Notes: a model not told the origin generated them from the sequence alone. Positions 49,850 through 63,672 are shown, counted from the stretch's first letter. The stretch is 64,000 nt of DNA from Chaenocephalus aceratus (GCA_023974075.1 CM043801.1:18222281-18286280); one strand, 5' to 3'. Numbers and translations: made by a program.

Positions 49850-50939
49850 ATAGGCTTTTCATTGGTGCAGGTTTTAAACAACGTTATGGTATTTTGTTGC
49901 AATAAAGCCTGCATTTAATATTTGAAATGTTTCTGGAATGTAGAAAAGTAGAATATCGTTTAAGTCTTCAATAACCACTAAATCATGTTACACCAAAATC
50001 AAATGTACAAATCTGACTCTACAGTCGTAAAGCAGTACAGGCAAGTGTGTATTTACAATAACTCTTTCTCTCTCCATCTCTTTCTTTATTGCACTGAAGC
50101 AGTAACATGAACAATATATACACACACACACACACAATGAGTTATTGAGAATTATTATGACTTTTAAAACAAACAGTACGTTATGATTTGTATTTTTAAA
50201 AAATATTTCTGATAATGGTCAGACCTCTTGAAATGGCCAGTAAAACTGTTTCCAAGCACCTTCTCTCAAAAACAATCTCCTTTGCTTTTTTTCCCTTTCT
50301 CTTTTAATTTTCCGTCTGGCTTTGTGCCCTCTTGTGGCTTTGATGACAAAACCTTTTTTTCTGCAGGTGTGAGTTGGCAGCTACAGTACAGGAGTGTAAC
50401 CAATAAATCCAAATAAAGAGGCGTTAAGCTGGGAAACTGTATTTCTTTTTACTAGATCAAACAAAAAACCGTTCCTTCAAAACAGATTTCATTATTGATT
50501 GAAAAATGGTAATAGACATGCAATAAAAATCCATGGACATGTCCTTGGTGTTCTCTGTGGTAGTTTTAGCCTTGATGCATTATATGAGAGCAACAAGGGG
50601 CCACAGCACAGCGTGAAGACCAGTCAATAATCCGATAGGTAGAAGGACAGGCGAGTGAGCCGGTCACAGAGGTGGTGTTCATCGCCAGGGAGTGCTTTAT
50701 CCAGAGGACTAACAGCACTGAGGGGGAGACAAGTGTTTCCAAGTCTTTGTATTTCAGAGCAGACTCTCAGCTCACAGTGTCATCAGCCAGCTCTCCGCTG
50801 CTAGTCATTGACCCCGATCTATCCAATCAAAATCTCTTCACTCCTCGTCTGCCCTTAGAGACACCTGGAGAAGAATCTGGCTAATAGTTAGGGATGTCAT
50901 GAAAACTGATGCTTTGGTACCAAGTCAATGCCATAACTA
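49850..50939. other. Intronic DNA, no gene seen
   Basis: A short CA run lies at 50121-50136. No coding or repeat family recognised. Confidence 0.4.
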
Positions 50940-51742
50940 CACTGAACAAAAATATAAACGCAACACTTTTGTTTTTGCTCCCATTTTTTATGAGATGAAC
51001 TCAAAGATCTAAAACATTTTCTATATACACAAAATAAACCATTTCTCTCAAATATTGTTCAAAAATCTGAAAAGATCTGTGATAGTGAGCACTTCTCCTT
51101 TGCCGAGATAATCCATCCCACCTCACAGGTGTGGCATATCAAGATGCTGATTAGACAGCATGATTATTGCACAGGTGTGCCTTAGGCTGGCCACAATAAA
51201 AGGCCACTCTGAAATGTGCAGTTTCGCTTTATTGGGGGGGTCTGAAAACCAGGCAGTATCTGGTGTGAGGGGTAGGGTTAGGGTTAGGGTAATGTTGTGA
51301 ATCGAGTGGCCTGTGTTCGTCGTCCATTACATACGCCTGCCCATACCATAACCCCACCACCACCATGGGCCACTCGATTCACAACATTACCCTAACCCTA
51401 ACCCTACCCCTACCCCTCAAACCAGATACTGCCTGGTTTTCGGACCCCCCCAATAAAGCAAAACTGCACGTTTCAGAGTGGCCTTTTATTGTGGCCATTC
51501 TAAGGCACACCTGTGCAAACATCATGCTGTCTAATCAGCATCTTGATATGCCACACCTGTGAGGTGGGATGGATTATCTCGGCAAAGGAGAAGTGCTCAC
51601 TATCACAGATGTTTTCAGATTTGTGAACAATATGAGAGAAATGGTTATTTTGTGTATATACATTTTTTTTTAGATCTGTGAGTTCATCTCATGAAAAATG
51701 GGAGCAAAAACAAAAGTGTTGCGTTTATATTTTTGTTCAGTG
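50940..51742. mobile_element. Non-autonomous Tc1-like element with internal palindrome
   Basis: It begins CACTGAACAAAAATATAAAC and ends with its complement, each next to TA (50938-50939, 51743-51744). The arms of about 330 bp match the inverted repeats of 1588-2978. The middle keeps about 55 bp of the related transposase region (GTGTTCGTCGTCCATTACAT, equal to about 2238-2295), bounded by a further palindrome with telomere-like repeats. It has no coding capacity. Confidence 0.94.
51268..51417. repeat. Palindrome with TTAGGG / CCCTAA repeats
   Basis: Left arm: GGGGTAGGGTTAGGGTTAGG then GTAATGTTGTGAATCGAGTG. Right arm is its complement, ending CCCTACCCCTACCCC. Two to three vertebrate telomere units plus GGGGTA variants are present on each side of a ~55-bp spacer. 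In the related element at 2295-2325 the same GGGCCACTC...CACAACATT stretch has no telomere repeats, so these were added at a junction. Confidence 0.93.
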
Positions 51743-53654
51743 TATTTGTCTACAGTATTACAGCTACCAGAATAAATACCAGAGGATGTAGAACATGTCC
51801 CTGATTATGCTACATTGTGAACAACTAATCTATGTTGTAAATATGGAGAACTAGAAGCGTTAGCGTTTAGCAGGCGTTATGCAGCACAGTTGAGCTACGC
51901 TAAATAACAAAGTAACCGTAAGGCTTAGGTTACATTGAGTTACATTATGATGAGTTCAAACTTTATTCAGGCCTTTTTGGGCAGAGGTAATCTTGTCAGT
52001 AACTAATGATACATTTGAAAACACAGTATGTAAACAGTAATAAAGGAGTGGATTTGAAATTAGATGGTATATATTGTTATGTTTTAGATGCTACCGTAGC
52101 ATTGAATAGAGAATAGTGGAATATCACTGGTATTGGCAATGACTAAAATATTTCTGGTATCTTGACATCGTTACTAAGAGTAAAGATGAACGAGTGAACG
52201 TACTATGTGATTTGTTTGTAAGTGGCCACTATATATTAATATGTGACAGGTGCAAAATCAAAACTTGGATGGCATTTACATTTGAATTGTTTCATTAACT
52301 TGACTGCATAAAAAAAGCCCTCAACAAATATGGTATTATTTTTATTTGACTCTATGTTGAGACAGAATGTGTTTCTGATAGAACAATCATATCTCAATAC
52401 TGTCAATGTAAATTACCATCATCAACATTGGTCATACAAATACTAATTGAACATTTCTGCCCTCTGTTAGGCCTTATATGCAATCTAAAACTAAATGTCT
52501 TGGTTATGACTGCACCCAAACTGGAAAGGAAACTATAATGTTACAAAAAACATAATTATTTAGCAAGTTATCACGCTGCTTCTACCTTTGAAATGTTCTG
52601 GTATCATGCTTGGCGTTCGGCTTTATTCTGCACTCCTGACACAGTGGGGTGCAGTGGTCATGAAGCCTTTCAGAGAGTACACAGCCTCACTGCACGGCAG
52701 CTGCCTCTCAAACACTTGATGCAGGCATCAGGGCCAGAATGCAAAATAGCTACAAACAAGGCTAGAGTTTCCTTGACCAAATCGTATGTGGTGCTGCAGA
52801 CACAGATACTTAGTCTCCTGGAACTGTGAGCAGATGACTCACTGAGTCTAAGGGCTCCTCCCTCGCCCCTTCTTTAGCTACAGCCATGGTTTGAACGTTG
52901 AACAGCATGACTATATGTATGGTGTCTGCTGCAGGTATATGAGGTGAATTCATGCCTTTTAAATAAAAGGATTTCCTCATTGGGGAACAGCATTTCAAAC
53001 AGGCGCAGAAGTGTAGTCCCTCAACACCCCCGCTCACTTCAATACTGTTGCCTGTGCATCACGCTTTTAGTTTGACATCTGTGTTTGTTTTAGTCTCCCA
53101 GCACAGAGGTCTTTTCATCCATCTCTGGCAGGCTTCCTTTCCTGCTAACTGAGTCGTGTGTGGGGGATCAGGTGAGATAAAGACAATGGGAATTTATGTT
53201 TTGACTTCACTTTGAAAAAGGATTTATTGGGAGAAAAAGAGTTTAGGGGCTATCCGAGGTTAGGGTACTCCTTGCGTGACATTACATCACTCTCACATTG
53301 AAGGTTAGGAAATGTTTTTAAATACAAATATAAAACATCTAATACTGAAAACAAGTACTCAAGTGGGGTCACTGTTTGTACAAGAAAAAAATTTCTATTA
53401 TTAAAATGGATTGCCACGCCAGTTAAACGAGTGGCAGTTTAACTCCAGGTCAAATAACCTGCAAGGAATTCTTCTGAAATGAAGACTTCAACCAGGGTGG
53501 GTGAAAATGAAACCAACAGTGTGACGAAAACATTTGACACATGTGAGAAAGGGCTGAGGAAAACACTAGGTGGAGAAAGAAGGGAGCAAAACAGGCAGCC
53601 AAGGTCAGAGAACAGGAGGAAAACGGCCAATTAGACAAGCCATTTAGGTGGTAT

Positions 53655-53657
<3 letters not shown>
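51743..53657. other. Intronic DNA, no gene seen
   Basis: AT-rich single-copy-looking sequence. No coding motifs. Confidence 0.4.
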
Positions 53658-53704
<47 letters not shown>

Positions 53705-53713
53705 TGTATGTGT

Positions 53714-53756
<43 letters not shown>

Positions 53757-53762
53757 CGTGCG
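53658..53762. repeat. (TG)n microsatellite with TATG and GCGC variants
   Basis: About 105 bp of TG, with regular TATG interruptions and a GCGCGCGTGCGTGCG end. Confidence 0.97.
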
Positions 53763-54771
53763 TTGAAGGAGGTAGAGAGAGCAACAAAGTGTGAAAAGAT
53801 GAAACAGGTAATTTTCATTTTTCCACATAAAATTCCTCTCGCCCTACCCACACTGCCCTCAACCTCTCCCTCCCCTCCCACACTCTGCTCCATCACATTT
53901 TCCCCGGCTTGTGGCTCTTGATTTGAATTTAGACAGGGAACAGTGAGCAGACTGCATGGCTGAGGTTTACAGCGGGTGATTTGTCCTCACTACCCTTGGA
54001 GTCAGTCAGAGGGACACAATTCACTTTTTTTCAGCCGAGCCCCGGCAGCAGGCGGACCCGAAACAGAAAGAAATGCAGACAAGATGTGTGTGTCAAGGTG
54101 GCCTCGAGGGTTAAGTCACTGATGATGTCATCACATCACCACAGGTTCAGCTGAGGACCCTGGTTGCATTTTTTTGCCATCCCTTCCCACTAATTTCCTT
54201 TCAGGTCTTCACTTTGTAGAAAATGCTCAGATAAATACCCAAATAATAATGAAAAATGTGTATGTGCCACCGATAAAAAAAGGAAAAAAAACAAGATATA
54301 TACGTCCAGTGCCAAAATTCATTATTAATGCCAAATAGCTGTCTTCACTAAATATAGCAAAGTGTGACGTAAGGATGCAGAGCTAGGACACTGGACTAAA
54401 TGTAATGTCACAGTCTTGCAGATAATGATAGCTTTCTTGGAACAGTTTTTTTTTCAGCATAGTGGCGCTTTAAAACTATGGTATACATTAATCTGATAAT
54501 TTGCCAATATGTAGTTTTCAGATATCATATCAAACATTTGGCATCGGATATGAAATAGTTTTGTCACTGGACATAATCCGAGGTTTGTCATCCAGTATCA
54601 ATGTCCCTCTAATTATTAGGTTATGTGTGTGACTGTATGTGTGTGCATTATATAAACCTTACATTGGACTCACTGGGCTACAAATAATACACATATACCA
54701 ACACAAAATCTGCAAAACTATTTTCTTTCAACTTCTACATAAAAATAAGTAATGACATATTCAATATTAAG
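53763..54771. other. Intronic DNA, no gene seen
   Basis: No gene or repeat family recognised. The last eight bases (54764-54771) are the target duplication of the next element. Confidence 0.4.
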
Positions 54772-55716
54772 CAAGGCCGGATTAACCATATGGGCAACCT
54801 GGGCAAGTGCCCAGGGGCCCTTGAGCAAAGAGGGCCCTCAGTGACAAGATGAAAAAAAAGAAAAAAAAAATATTTTAATTAAAAAAAAATGGTGGGCACA
54901 ACCTCACTCATCATACATTGTTTTTAAATGATACTCACTCTTCGCCATAAATAAACACAGCTTTTCTGTAGGGTCAAATTAATATATTTTCTAAACCATC
55001 TCTGTACTGTAGGTCTCACTCAAGCCCCCAGGAAGTGCGCCGGACTCTGATGAGAATATTCATTGTGGCCAAACAGCAGTACTACATCTCCGTTAGGTTG
55101 CTGGGCCCGGAATTGTTTTTCTCCATTGACTTACATTGGGAAAGAGTGGTCTGTAAATCGTTGGATAATTTTTTTTAAACTACCCAGTATGAAATGTTTG
55201 TATAGCCCTTATTAAAAACATTCGGTCCTCAAGTTGTAAAATGTGCTAATAACATTATTATGAGAGTTATTTTCCTCAGCATTATGAATGTGCATCTAAC
55301 CCACGGGACCGCGCTGCCCGGCACGTTCATAATTAATAAAACTCCTTGTGTACTTGTACAGCCAGCCAGTCATATTTTGGCATTAAGTGGGGTGCTGCTC
55401 TGAGGTTTTGAGTGATATTACCTAGGTATTCCTGAGCCATACACTGTCTTGGGATCTTATCCATGTATCTTTGTCTAGTGATTTTTTACTAAATGGCAAA
55501 AAGGCTAGACCTACTTTGGTTGAAACTATGTGGCTGCGTCCCTGCTTTTGACAAATAGGTGTGCGATATGACATGCCAGATTGACTGAAAGTTCTAAATA
55601 TTGGTCATGTTGGTATGATTGGGTAGGCGTGGCGTTACTTGTTGGTACATGGGTTGGGGGGGGGGGCCATGAGCGCTCAGTGCCCAGGGGCCCCTGGAGG
55701 TACTAATCCGGCCTTG
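54772..55716. mobile_element. hAT-like MITE H with perfect target duplication
   Basis: Termini CAAGGCCGGATTA and TAATCCGGCCTTG are perfect inverts, with TGCCCAGGGGCCC repeated at both ends. ATATTAAG flanks it at 54764-54771 and 55717-55724. The 945-bp body has no supported frame. Confidence 0.93.
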
Positions 55717-55724
55717 ATATTAAG

Positions 55725-56795
55725 TGCACCGTTTGAACGCATTGAATAAACACATTTAGAAAAAATAACCTCAGAAATACTCTATTGTGAAAGTTAAAAT
55801 GTCATTGGGGTGTGTTCGGAATAATGTTTTGGTAAATAAGAGTGAAGAATAGAATAGATTAAGAGTTAGACAGGCAGAATGGGAATTGCGCCAAGGAAAA
55901 TAATTTGAACTGTTGCATTTTGTAGCGTAGAGAATAAATAAAGACTTGCTAAGGTGTCCTATCCCAGTCACACGGAGGACAACCTGTCCATGAACCAAAT
56001 GTTTAATAATGGTTGGTAAAATAAGATGCTTGTTCTTCAGTACCTTGGCAAAGATATAAAACCTTTTGTGTCTGTTTGACAGATTACCATCAGCCAACTA
56101 TTCCCACAGCATGGTTCTTCAATCAGACACAACCATAGATCTTTCCAGATAAACCCCCCCCCCCCTCACCCCTCTCTAATACTGTAAGGGTAGATGGGAG
56201 GACAGAGAAAACAAATCTAAAATTATTTAACTCACAAACAGTTAGAATGTGTATCAGATTACATGAAATTGAATTTCCTACTCCCCGTCTCCCGTGTTGC
56301 CTTTTTCCAACATCCCCTTGTACAAAAACCTCCCTCAGTTTCTGTGTTTGCTTTGATATTACAAGACATCAGTTGGGGCAGTCTGTCTCTTCCTTCCCTC
56401 ACACTGAGCGCCTGATGCTTTTCTCTGTGTCTTCTGACATCTCCATTTTCATATGGATGGGTTCAAATGCTTTTGCAGCTGCAGCGATACAATAGACACT
56501 AATCATCTGCTAAGGTAATTTCCCAAGATAAAAAATCTCAACTCATAGATTTCCCTTGAGGTGACTCCAACTTCTTGTGGTTGCTTACTTTCTATGTTTT
56601 CATCACCCCCTCCTTGTTTCCCCTGACAGACTCCAAAAATACAGCAGTGTTTAAAAGTAGAAGAAGAAGAAGAAAAAAGAAGATAAGATTGTGTGCTGCA
56701 CTGGGATGTGCAATGTCAAGTAAGGCCAATTAGCACTTCATGCTACAAAGTGTTACTGTTTGACATGACTACCCCTAAAAGATAAGTATGTCTGT
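55725..56795. other. Intronic DNA, no gene seen
   Basis: A 12-base C run lies near 56154 and an AAG-rich run at 56659-56685. No gene seen. Confidence 0.4.
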
Positions 56796-57416
56796 CTGTT
56801 AAGCCCCCCAACGTTTTTTTCGAGATTGTGTCTCAGGGCTTCTTAACATTTATGAAACTATTAATGTGTAGCACCAGATTAACGGGAAGAATCTCAGCTA
56901 ACTGAAGATATGAACCATGTTTACCAAAACAAAACAAGTCTCATAAGAAGCTTCCAAATGACCCCTGAGCGAAAAAATGCAAACTGACTTTGGCACAGAA
57001 CTCAAGATAAAGATACCCTTATTACTTATCGTAACTGCACATACAAGATATCCGATTAAAGCTGAGACTCCACAGATTATATAGGTATAGTATCATCACT
57101 GAGCAATCAGAACTCGCGACAGGGGAAGCAAACACAGACATCACAACACGAACCTTTACGGAGCATTTACGGGAGATCGTCTCACCGTAGCTGTCAATCT
57201 GATCAAAAGTCGTGTTCAATGGCATTAAAACGAGAAAAAACGCGGCTGAATCGGTTAATCCATAGGTTGATAATGTGTCTGTTGTCCATAATTCCATTTT
57301 TATGTAAAAAATCGGCTTATTAATGTAACCCTTTTAGAAGGGAAGATATGGTCATTTGTTCTGGGAATGTCATTTTCGAGCCTGAGACCTGAAAAACAGG
57401 CTCAGGGTTGAACAGG
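56796..57416 (+). mobile_element. Second, degenerate piggyBac-family copy, inverted
   Basis: Its right end (CCTGAAAAACAGGCTC...AACAGG) is the reverse complement of the left end of 46882-48603. Its left part (GTGTCTCAGGGC, AGATTAACGGGAAGAATCTC, CTCCACAGATTAT, GTATCATCACTG) follows the other end in the same order. TTAA duplications are eroded. The Cys-rich domain is deleted and no transposase remains. Confidence 0.82.
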
Positions 57417-60400
57417 TCATAACTTACTCGAAATGTAAGGGTTCTTGTAAACACAGATGTGTTTGCTAGTGAGTGATATGCACATGGCCAAACCGCCATT
57501 ACAATAATTCTTGATTCATTTAGAAAACAACCAAAGAAGGAAATGCTAGTTTTTGACCCACATTTTTAAAATGCTAAAGAAACCCAAGGTAAAAAGAAGA
57601 CTTGACTGTCAATCATCTGATACATTTTCCTTCATTCGTTCTAATATCGCACAGCCCTGGTTGTCGGGTGTTGTTTGTATTCCCATAGGTTCATTTCACA
57701 TACTGTGATTTGTATAGACATACTATAAGGAACCAAAGCCTAAGGGGATCTTCCTCCATATATAGTTGGTTTTACCATCAATAGGTCTCGACATTAATGA
57801 AATCTCATCCAATCAGGACTGAGGATCTTGCCTCATATTGTTTCTTCAGGTAGTGATAACAGGTCACTGAGGTCACATGCTGTACAGCACAGCATCAAGG
57901 TTGTAACCTTTTCCAGCAGGCCTCGACATTTGAGTGTGTGCGCATGCAAGGCCTGGAATTATATTAGGCACTAAAAGATAAGCTATTGGCTGTCAAATTA
58001 AATCTCTGGAAGCCTATAGTTGAAGATAAAATAGCTGAGTCATGATCCCCATTTTAGAGACAACTGCAGAGCAGATTCTGTCAATTACTTGTGTTATTAA
58101 ATTAGCAAGAGAATTAGAGACATAGGCATGTTTTATTTGTAGATGTTTTTCCAAGACCATATTTAAAAAATAGCATCAACAATCAACGATGCAGTCAAAA
58201 GTGTAATGCCGCGGTCAGAGATCAGTTAATATAGCATATTTTCTCACTTGTTCCTCTTCTATTGTTTTACCACTCTTGTTGTGTTGCTCTCTCTCGCCTC
58301 CTCTCTCTCCCACTTAAGAACAATCACATCCATTAGGTGATAACTAAAGAGAGTAAATGCAGCCAGCGGGCAAACTGTTAACACAGCAAGGTCAGCAGAT
58401 AGCCATCACACTGTTATCAGGAAAGGTCAAAGCCATAATGGTTGTGTGTGCGTGTGCGTGTGCGTGTGTCTACAGATACAAATGTGGACTAATTAGCATG
58501 TTTAAAGGTGAAGCTTGATGTAGCCTTCCAATCTAAAGGATCAAATGCAGACCTTAATGTCTCTGCAGCATTATTCTTCAAATGAAGCTTTTGTTTTGCT
58601 TTGGTATTCAGTGTTTCTTAAGTAATGTTTAAAAAACTAATAAAATCCAAGCTGTTCAGAATCATGAGGAAGGAAGTTGCTGAGGGATCAGACCATTAGC
58701 TGACTGTGGTTGTCACGCTGCGTTCCCCGAGGCCTGAGAGTGTCCAGACATATTGTAGCACACATCTCTGGGAATACACTTCATGTTTGCATCAAACCCT
58801 ACATCTTAAGTATGGTACAGCTGAATCAGTGTCTTTACTGTTGCTATTGATGTGTACTGTGTACTGATTTGATGTATCAAGTGCCTTCTTGAGAACTTTT
58901 TTATGGATTTCTCATAAAAAAGGCTAACCCTGTGCGAACCCAGCAAGTTACCGTTCTTTTTAAGTCTTTTGAAGAGGTGCAAATGGAGTTCCTGCTGAGC
59001 ACTATAAGGGTTTGCTTCTGTTGTGTCTCAGTGGTGTGGTGAAAATGTACGCTGCTGGCGATTAAAAGGTAAGGTGTGTGTACTGTGTATTCTTTGCAGT
59101 ACACCACCAGTGTGTCTCCACCCATCTACAATTCCCCATACAGCCTCTTCTAGTACCCCACACATCTGCTGTGTCCATGGCCTTAGTTTCCTCTCATTCT
59201 CCTGTAATGTGTTTTTGTCCTCTACCGCCTTCAGTCTGTTTATTGATCTCTATTTTCAGAGTTTGCTCCCTCACACACACCCATCATCATGGGTGGCAAC
59301 CCCGCCATCTGTCCTACTCTACTCCTCCTTCCCTGTTGCTGCGTGCTATTTGCTGGTTAATTAATAGAAACGCCATGGGATCAGTTCAGTCTCTTCATAA
59401 TGTGGGCTGTGTTTATTGTCTTTGGGAGAGCTGACTAATGAACTCAGAAAACATTTAGCCTATAAACCAGTCCGCCACATAGTCAGTGAATAGATTAGAG
59501 AAGTACATATTCTTTACTCTCAGCTATGAGGCCATTGCAGAGGAGTAGCTTCTGTAAAAAAAGATGTGTGTTGTGGATCTCATCTGTAAAGTTCCTACAG
59601 ATGGCCCCAAAACTTGCACGGTAACATACACACTGTATAGTATTGCTGTGCAAAGTCACTGTTCAAAAAACCCCCAATACAATGCCAATGAGATGTATGG
59701 TAATAAATGTGTGACAGCCTCCTTCGGTATTACTATGGGATATCATGATCACTTTTTTGTCCACATGACAGCCATGCCACTCTGCTTCCTGTTTCATAGC
59801 AGCTTTCATTCGAGTGATTCAGCGTTTTTGATTGGTTTTATCATAATGTGTTTAAAAAATGAAAAGGATGTGAGACCTCGAACCGACTAACCACACTTAT
59901 GAATGGATGTCTCATTTTCAACAATTAATTTTAGTGGTGAATATTTAAAATATGCAAGTCACATAACACTATAAATCATGCATTAATTTCATTATTGTTT
60001 GTTAATTGTAGTAAGTGTGTTGTCTTAGAGAAGACACACATGTTGAAATGACACACTATTTCAATGATAATTCAGGATGTCAAAGAACAAATCTGACTTT
60101 GTGTTGTTTCTGTTTTAATCCACAGTTTAGCACTGTAGGGAACTTCGGCTAAGAAAGTTTAACTCCTATAATCCATTGTCTGCACCAACAATGGGTTGAA
60201 CAAAGAAATATAAAAGTTAGTCATCTTCAACAAGCAAAACAATAGCTCCTGAAACTGCAGACTGAAACCGGGACAGTGATTGACAAAAACTACACATTTA
60301 CCCAGTGAAAAATACTTTATTCAGACGTTCCGTGCTGCAGTAGCTGAGGTTTGTTAGACCTTGGGTTGCAGGTGGGATGGCAGATGTCTGAAGATGGAGC

Positions 60401-62330
60401 TCACCTCTTCCTGCTTGGTTTAATGGCTGAATAATTGTCCCGGCTTTAGCTGCGCGCCCTATCAGCCCGGAGTCGTCTTACAGAGCGGACAGGGATAGAA
60501 AGTAATGCAATAGGGAGAGCCGGCAAATGTTATTAGTGATGCTAAAAAATGGATTCATATGTCTTGATGGGAATAGCAAGATGCAGAGAGCTGCATTGCT
60601 CTGACCTTTCAGATACCGAGTGAGAGAAAGAGGATCTCATTGTATATGAGGAAATGTTCCCTTGAGTGAGGAATTATTGTCCCGACATAAGTCACACCAT
60701 AAGTCACGTATAGACTGCGTATTTCTTTACCTACAATAGCCGGGTCAAGGTTCCTCGGCGAACGAGCAGACCGTTTTCATTTTGAAGACATTAAACTGTA
60801 GTTATTAAGCTGACAGAGAAATGTTGGGATTGTGTCCTTTCACTCACATATAGAGACGGCTACTACTACCAGGTACTTTCATTACCTACATTCTCAAAAT
60901 ACTAAAACTGTCCTAAAAAAAAAGACTTTGTACCCGGCTTTTTTATTTAGTAAATGGCATACATATAATTGTCTAGTACTAATATGTTATACTGTAGCAA
61001 CTACTTGCTGCAGTGTTGTATTCCTTCATTTAATCCACAAGTACATTCCTCCACTTCTGGCCAAATAAAGGATGTAAAAATCGCCTCAAGTCCAGGAAGC
61101 TCACTACTGGCTTCTTGATTCAATAAGACATTTCAAATCTGCCTAAAAGTTGTAGTTGAAACGCTTACAGGGTTTGTTTCTCCCACTGAGTCTTTTTTTA
61201 TGTTGTCAAGTAGTTAAGATTTTCTATTAAAAAATCACAATAATTTGATAGTGGCCTTGGTGCTTTCACTAAAAACTCAAATAAATCCAATTGTGTGTTC
61301 TTTACGGTCTTCACTGGTGCATTCTTCACAGTCAGCAGCAATGATTCGTGCAACGGTAATGGGTGTATAATCTTTCTGTACCACGCTAAATGCCAATTTC
61401 TCCTATTTCTTCAAGCGGTTTCCCCCTTTTGGAAATGTCACAGTGCATTTTGTCTTTTTTTTTGTTGGGCTGATCATCTCTAACACATGGCTGCAGTGAG
61501 AATTCATGCAAAGCCTTATCGTCGGCTCACATGGTCCACCCACGCTGTCCACACTGGGCTGAACACAGATGTTGGATTCCTTCGTCTCTGTGTCTAAATT
61601 TGTTTTAGCTATTCTGATTCATATCTACAAGAAAAAACATTATTTTAAGTCTCCTGATATTTTACTTTGTCAAACCTCGTCTTCTCATCTCAGTGACATT
61701 TAAATGAGCAGATGTAGATGTGTGTGTTTGCAGATCAAAAACAGAAACACACTGAGGCTCTGTAAGATTTCATCAAGACTTAATTAAGTAACTAACCTTG
61801 TTATAACATCTTCGCGAAAAACAATGCAAAAAGAAAACTATTTTTTACTTTTCATTTGAAACATCAGTGTGCATGAACTTCAGCAGTTCATTTAAATAAA
61901 TAGAAAAGTGACCCTGAATAGAGCAAGGCCTAAAATAAAATACGGCATTTGTCAAAAATATGATTGCGCTCATGCTTTCTTGCATCTCATCAGCCTAAGC
62001 TTTAAAGTTGTGTAGCCGGTGGTGAGTCACGCTTCAGCAGAGTTCAGTCGGCAGCTTATTGATGCGTTAAGGCTGCCAGTGTCACTCACCGGCTTCAACG
62101 ACCGCACGGAGAAAGCACTGATGCAAGATAAAGAGGAGACCACCAGAAAACTCTCCATTTCAAACATAACGAGCAGCTCATAGGTGCAGGTAAGCAGAGC
62201 TGGGCATACAAATGGAAATAGGATGTGATCATAATTCCTCTCAGGTCTTCAGACCTATTTATCCTCACTTTGTTGTACGATATTGTTAAGACTATTCCTA
62301 ACGCAAGTCAGCAGTATGGGAAGTTGGCAG
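57417..62330. other. Intronic DNA, no gene seen
   Basis: A GTGTGC-rich run lies at 58442-58470. Short frames at 59023-59434 and 59564-59890 show no family features. Nothing else is recognised. Confidence 0.4.
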
Positions 62331-62760
62331 GAGTGAGGATCTGCATCTTAAGCAGTGATTTAAACCTGATACGTCTGTTTTTGGGTGATAAGGGTCAGAA
62401 TGCCAAGGCCCTGTCTCTGTCTGCTGGCAGTACAACTGAACACACCACCTTGCCTTGAAGGTGGTATGCCCGTATGGCAGCAGCTCCCCACTGCTTTTTG
62501 GGCTGCAATACAATCCCAAATTCTCGCTTTAATAACTTGGGCTGCAGCAGAGGGCCCCTTTCCCCCTAGTACAGGTGAGATTGAGCTATTTAGGGTTCGC
62601 TTTTGGCCTGACCAATTTGCCTCAGGAAATACTGTAGCTCCCGCAAACAACAGCTCTCAGGACCATGGGGGAATCCCTCACCCACAATAAGGTTGATCTT
62701 GGAGGGATCCCCCAAAGCCTGCCTGGTTTAGCACGCTGCAACACCTATTGGCAAATACAT
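62331..62760 (-). other. Unidentified GC-richer block with overlapping minus-strand frames
   Basis: A 96-codon frame (62360-62650) and a 73-codon frame (62298-62519) overlap on the minus strand. The block is less AT-rich than its surroundings and holds inverted CCAAGAT/GGGGGAT-type motifs. I do not recognise a family. It may be an old retroelement fragment. Confidence 0.3.
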
Positions 62761-63628
62761 GGTGAAGGAAGTATAGGAATATATAGAAATTAGATTTCAT
62801 TGGATTTCCTAAAATAAAGCATGCTTCTGCTAATGATAATCACCATCTGCACAGCTCTGAGCAGCCCATGTGAAATAGAACCTCTCGACCACTTCCTCCC
62901 CTACCCCCTTTTCCACACATCATAATAATGTTGTAATTGACCTAAAGGCACAATAGTCTTTTTTACCTACACTATGGAACCTCCATTCCCAAAGTAGCAT
63001 TTTCAGGGGGCAAAAATTGGGTGCAGCTCCTGCAGCGTGAATAGTTTGTTTACTGCATTATGACACCATTTTCCAATCTGGCACGGGTGGTTCCTGTGGT
63101 CCTACAGGAGAGAGTACTGAATTAAGAATGTACGTTTCAGATCTGTTCATGTGCCGCACCAAGGTTTTTCCATGATTTACAAGCAGTATTATGTTCTTCT
63201 TCTCATTCTAGTCATTGGTGGTGATAGATTCAATAGTAAAGTGGTAGTATAAGTATTAGTAAGGATTTAGGGCACTATATGGACATAAGGCTTACTTAAA
63301 ATGTTATGCTGCAGAGCAGAGGAGTGAGTTAGATTCTCAGTTGAGATTAAAACTGAACAAAAGAAAATGTTATTAAACCCCAGCGGCACAGTTTTCATGG
63401 AGCATGATGATTTTAGTGCCGTGTCTCTATACCTGCCTTTGTAGCTCTTCTTTCATGCTGTGATGGAACATTAACCTTTATAAGGTACAAGACATTATCT
63501 TAAAAGCTGCCAGAGCAAATTCTAGTCTACGACCGCCTGAGGGGAGCAAACTGTGGCCAAAGAGTGTTAGTGTGTTCGATATCGAGTCGAAGACTTTAAA
63601 GCTATACAAACCATGTGTGATAGTTGTT

Positions 63629-63633
<5 letters not shown>
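62761..63633. other. Intronic DNA, no gene seen
   Basis: No coding or repeat family recognised. Confidence 0.4.

Positions 63634-63672
<39 letters not shown>
63634..63672. repeat. (TA)n microsatellite
   Basis: About 19 TA units. A TGTT/TATT tetranucleotide run follows at 63813-63840. Confidence 0.97.

Noticed and set aside
51268..51417. Possible interstitial telomere from chromosome fusion
   Set aside because: Only two or three TTAGGG units per side, in mirrored orientation and inside a TA-flanked transposon, so it is part of the mobile element.
59023..59434. Overlapping plus-strand frames of 113 and 118 codons
   Set aside because: No homology signals, and composition is the same as surrounding intronic DNA.
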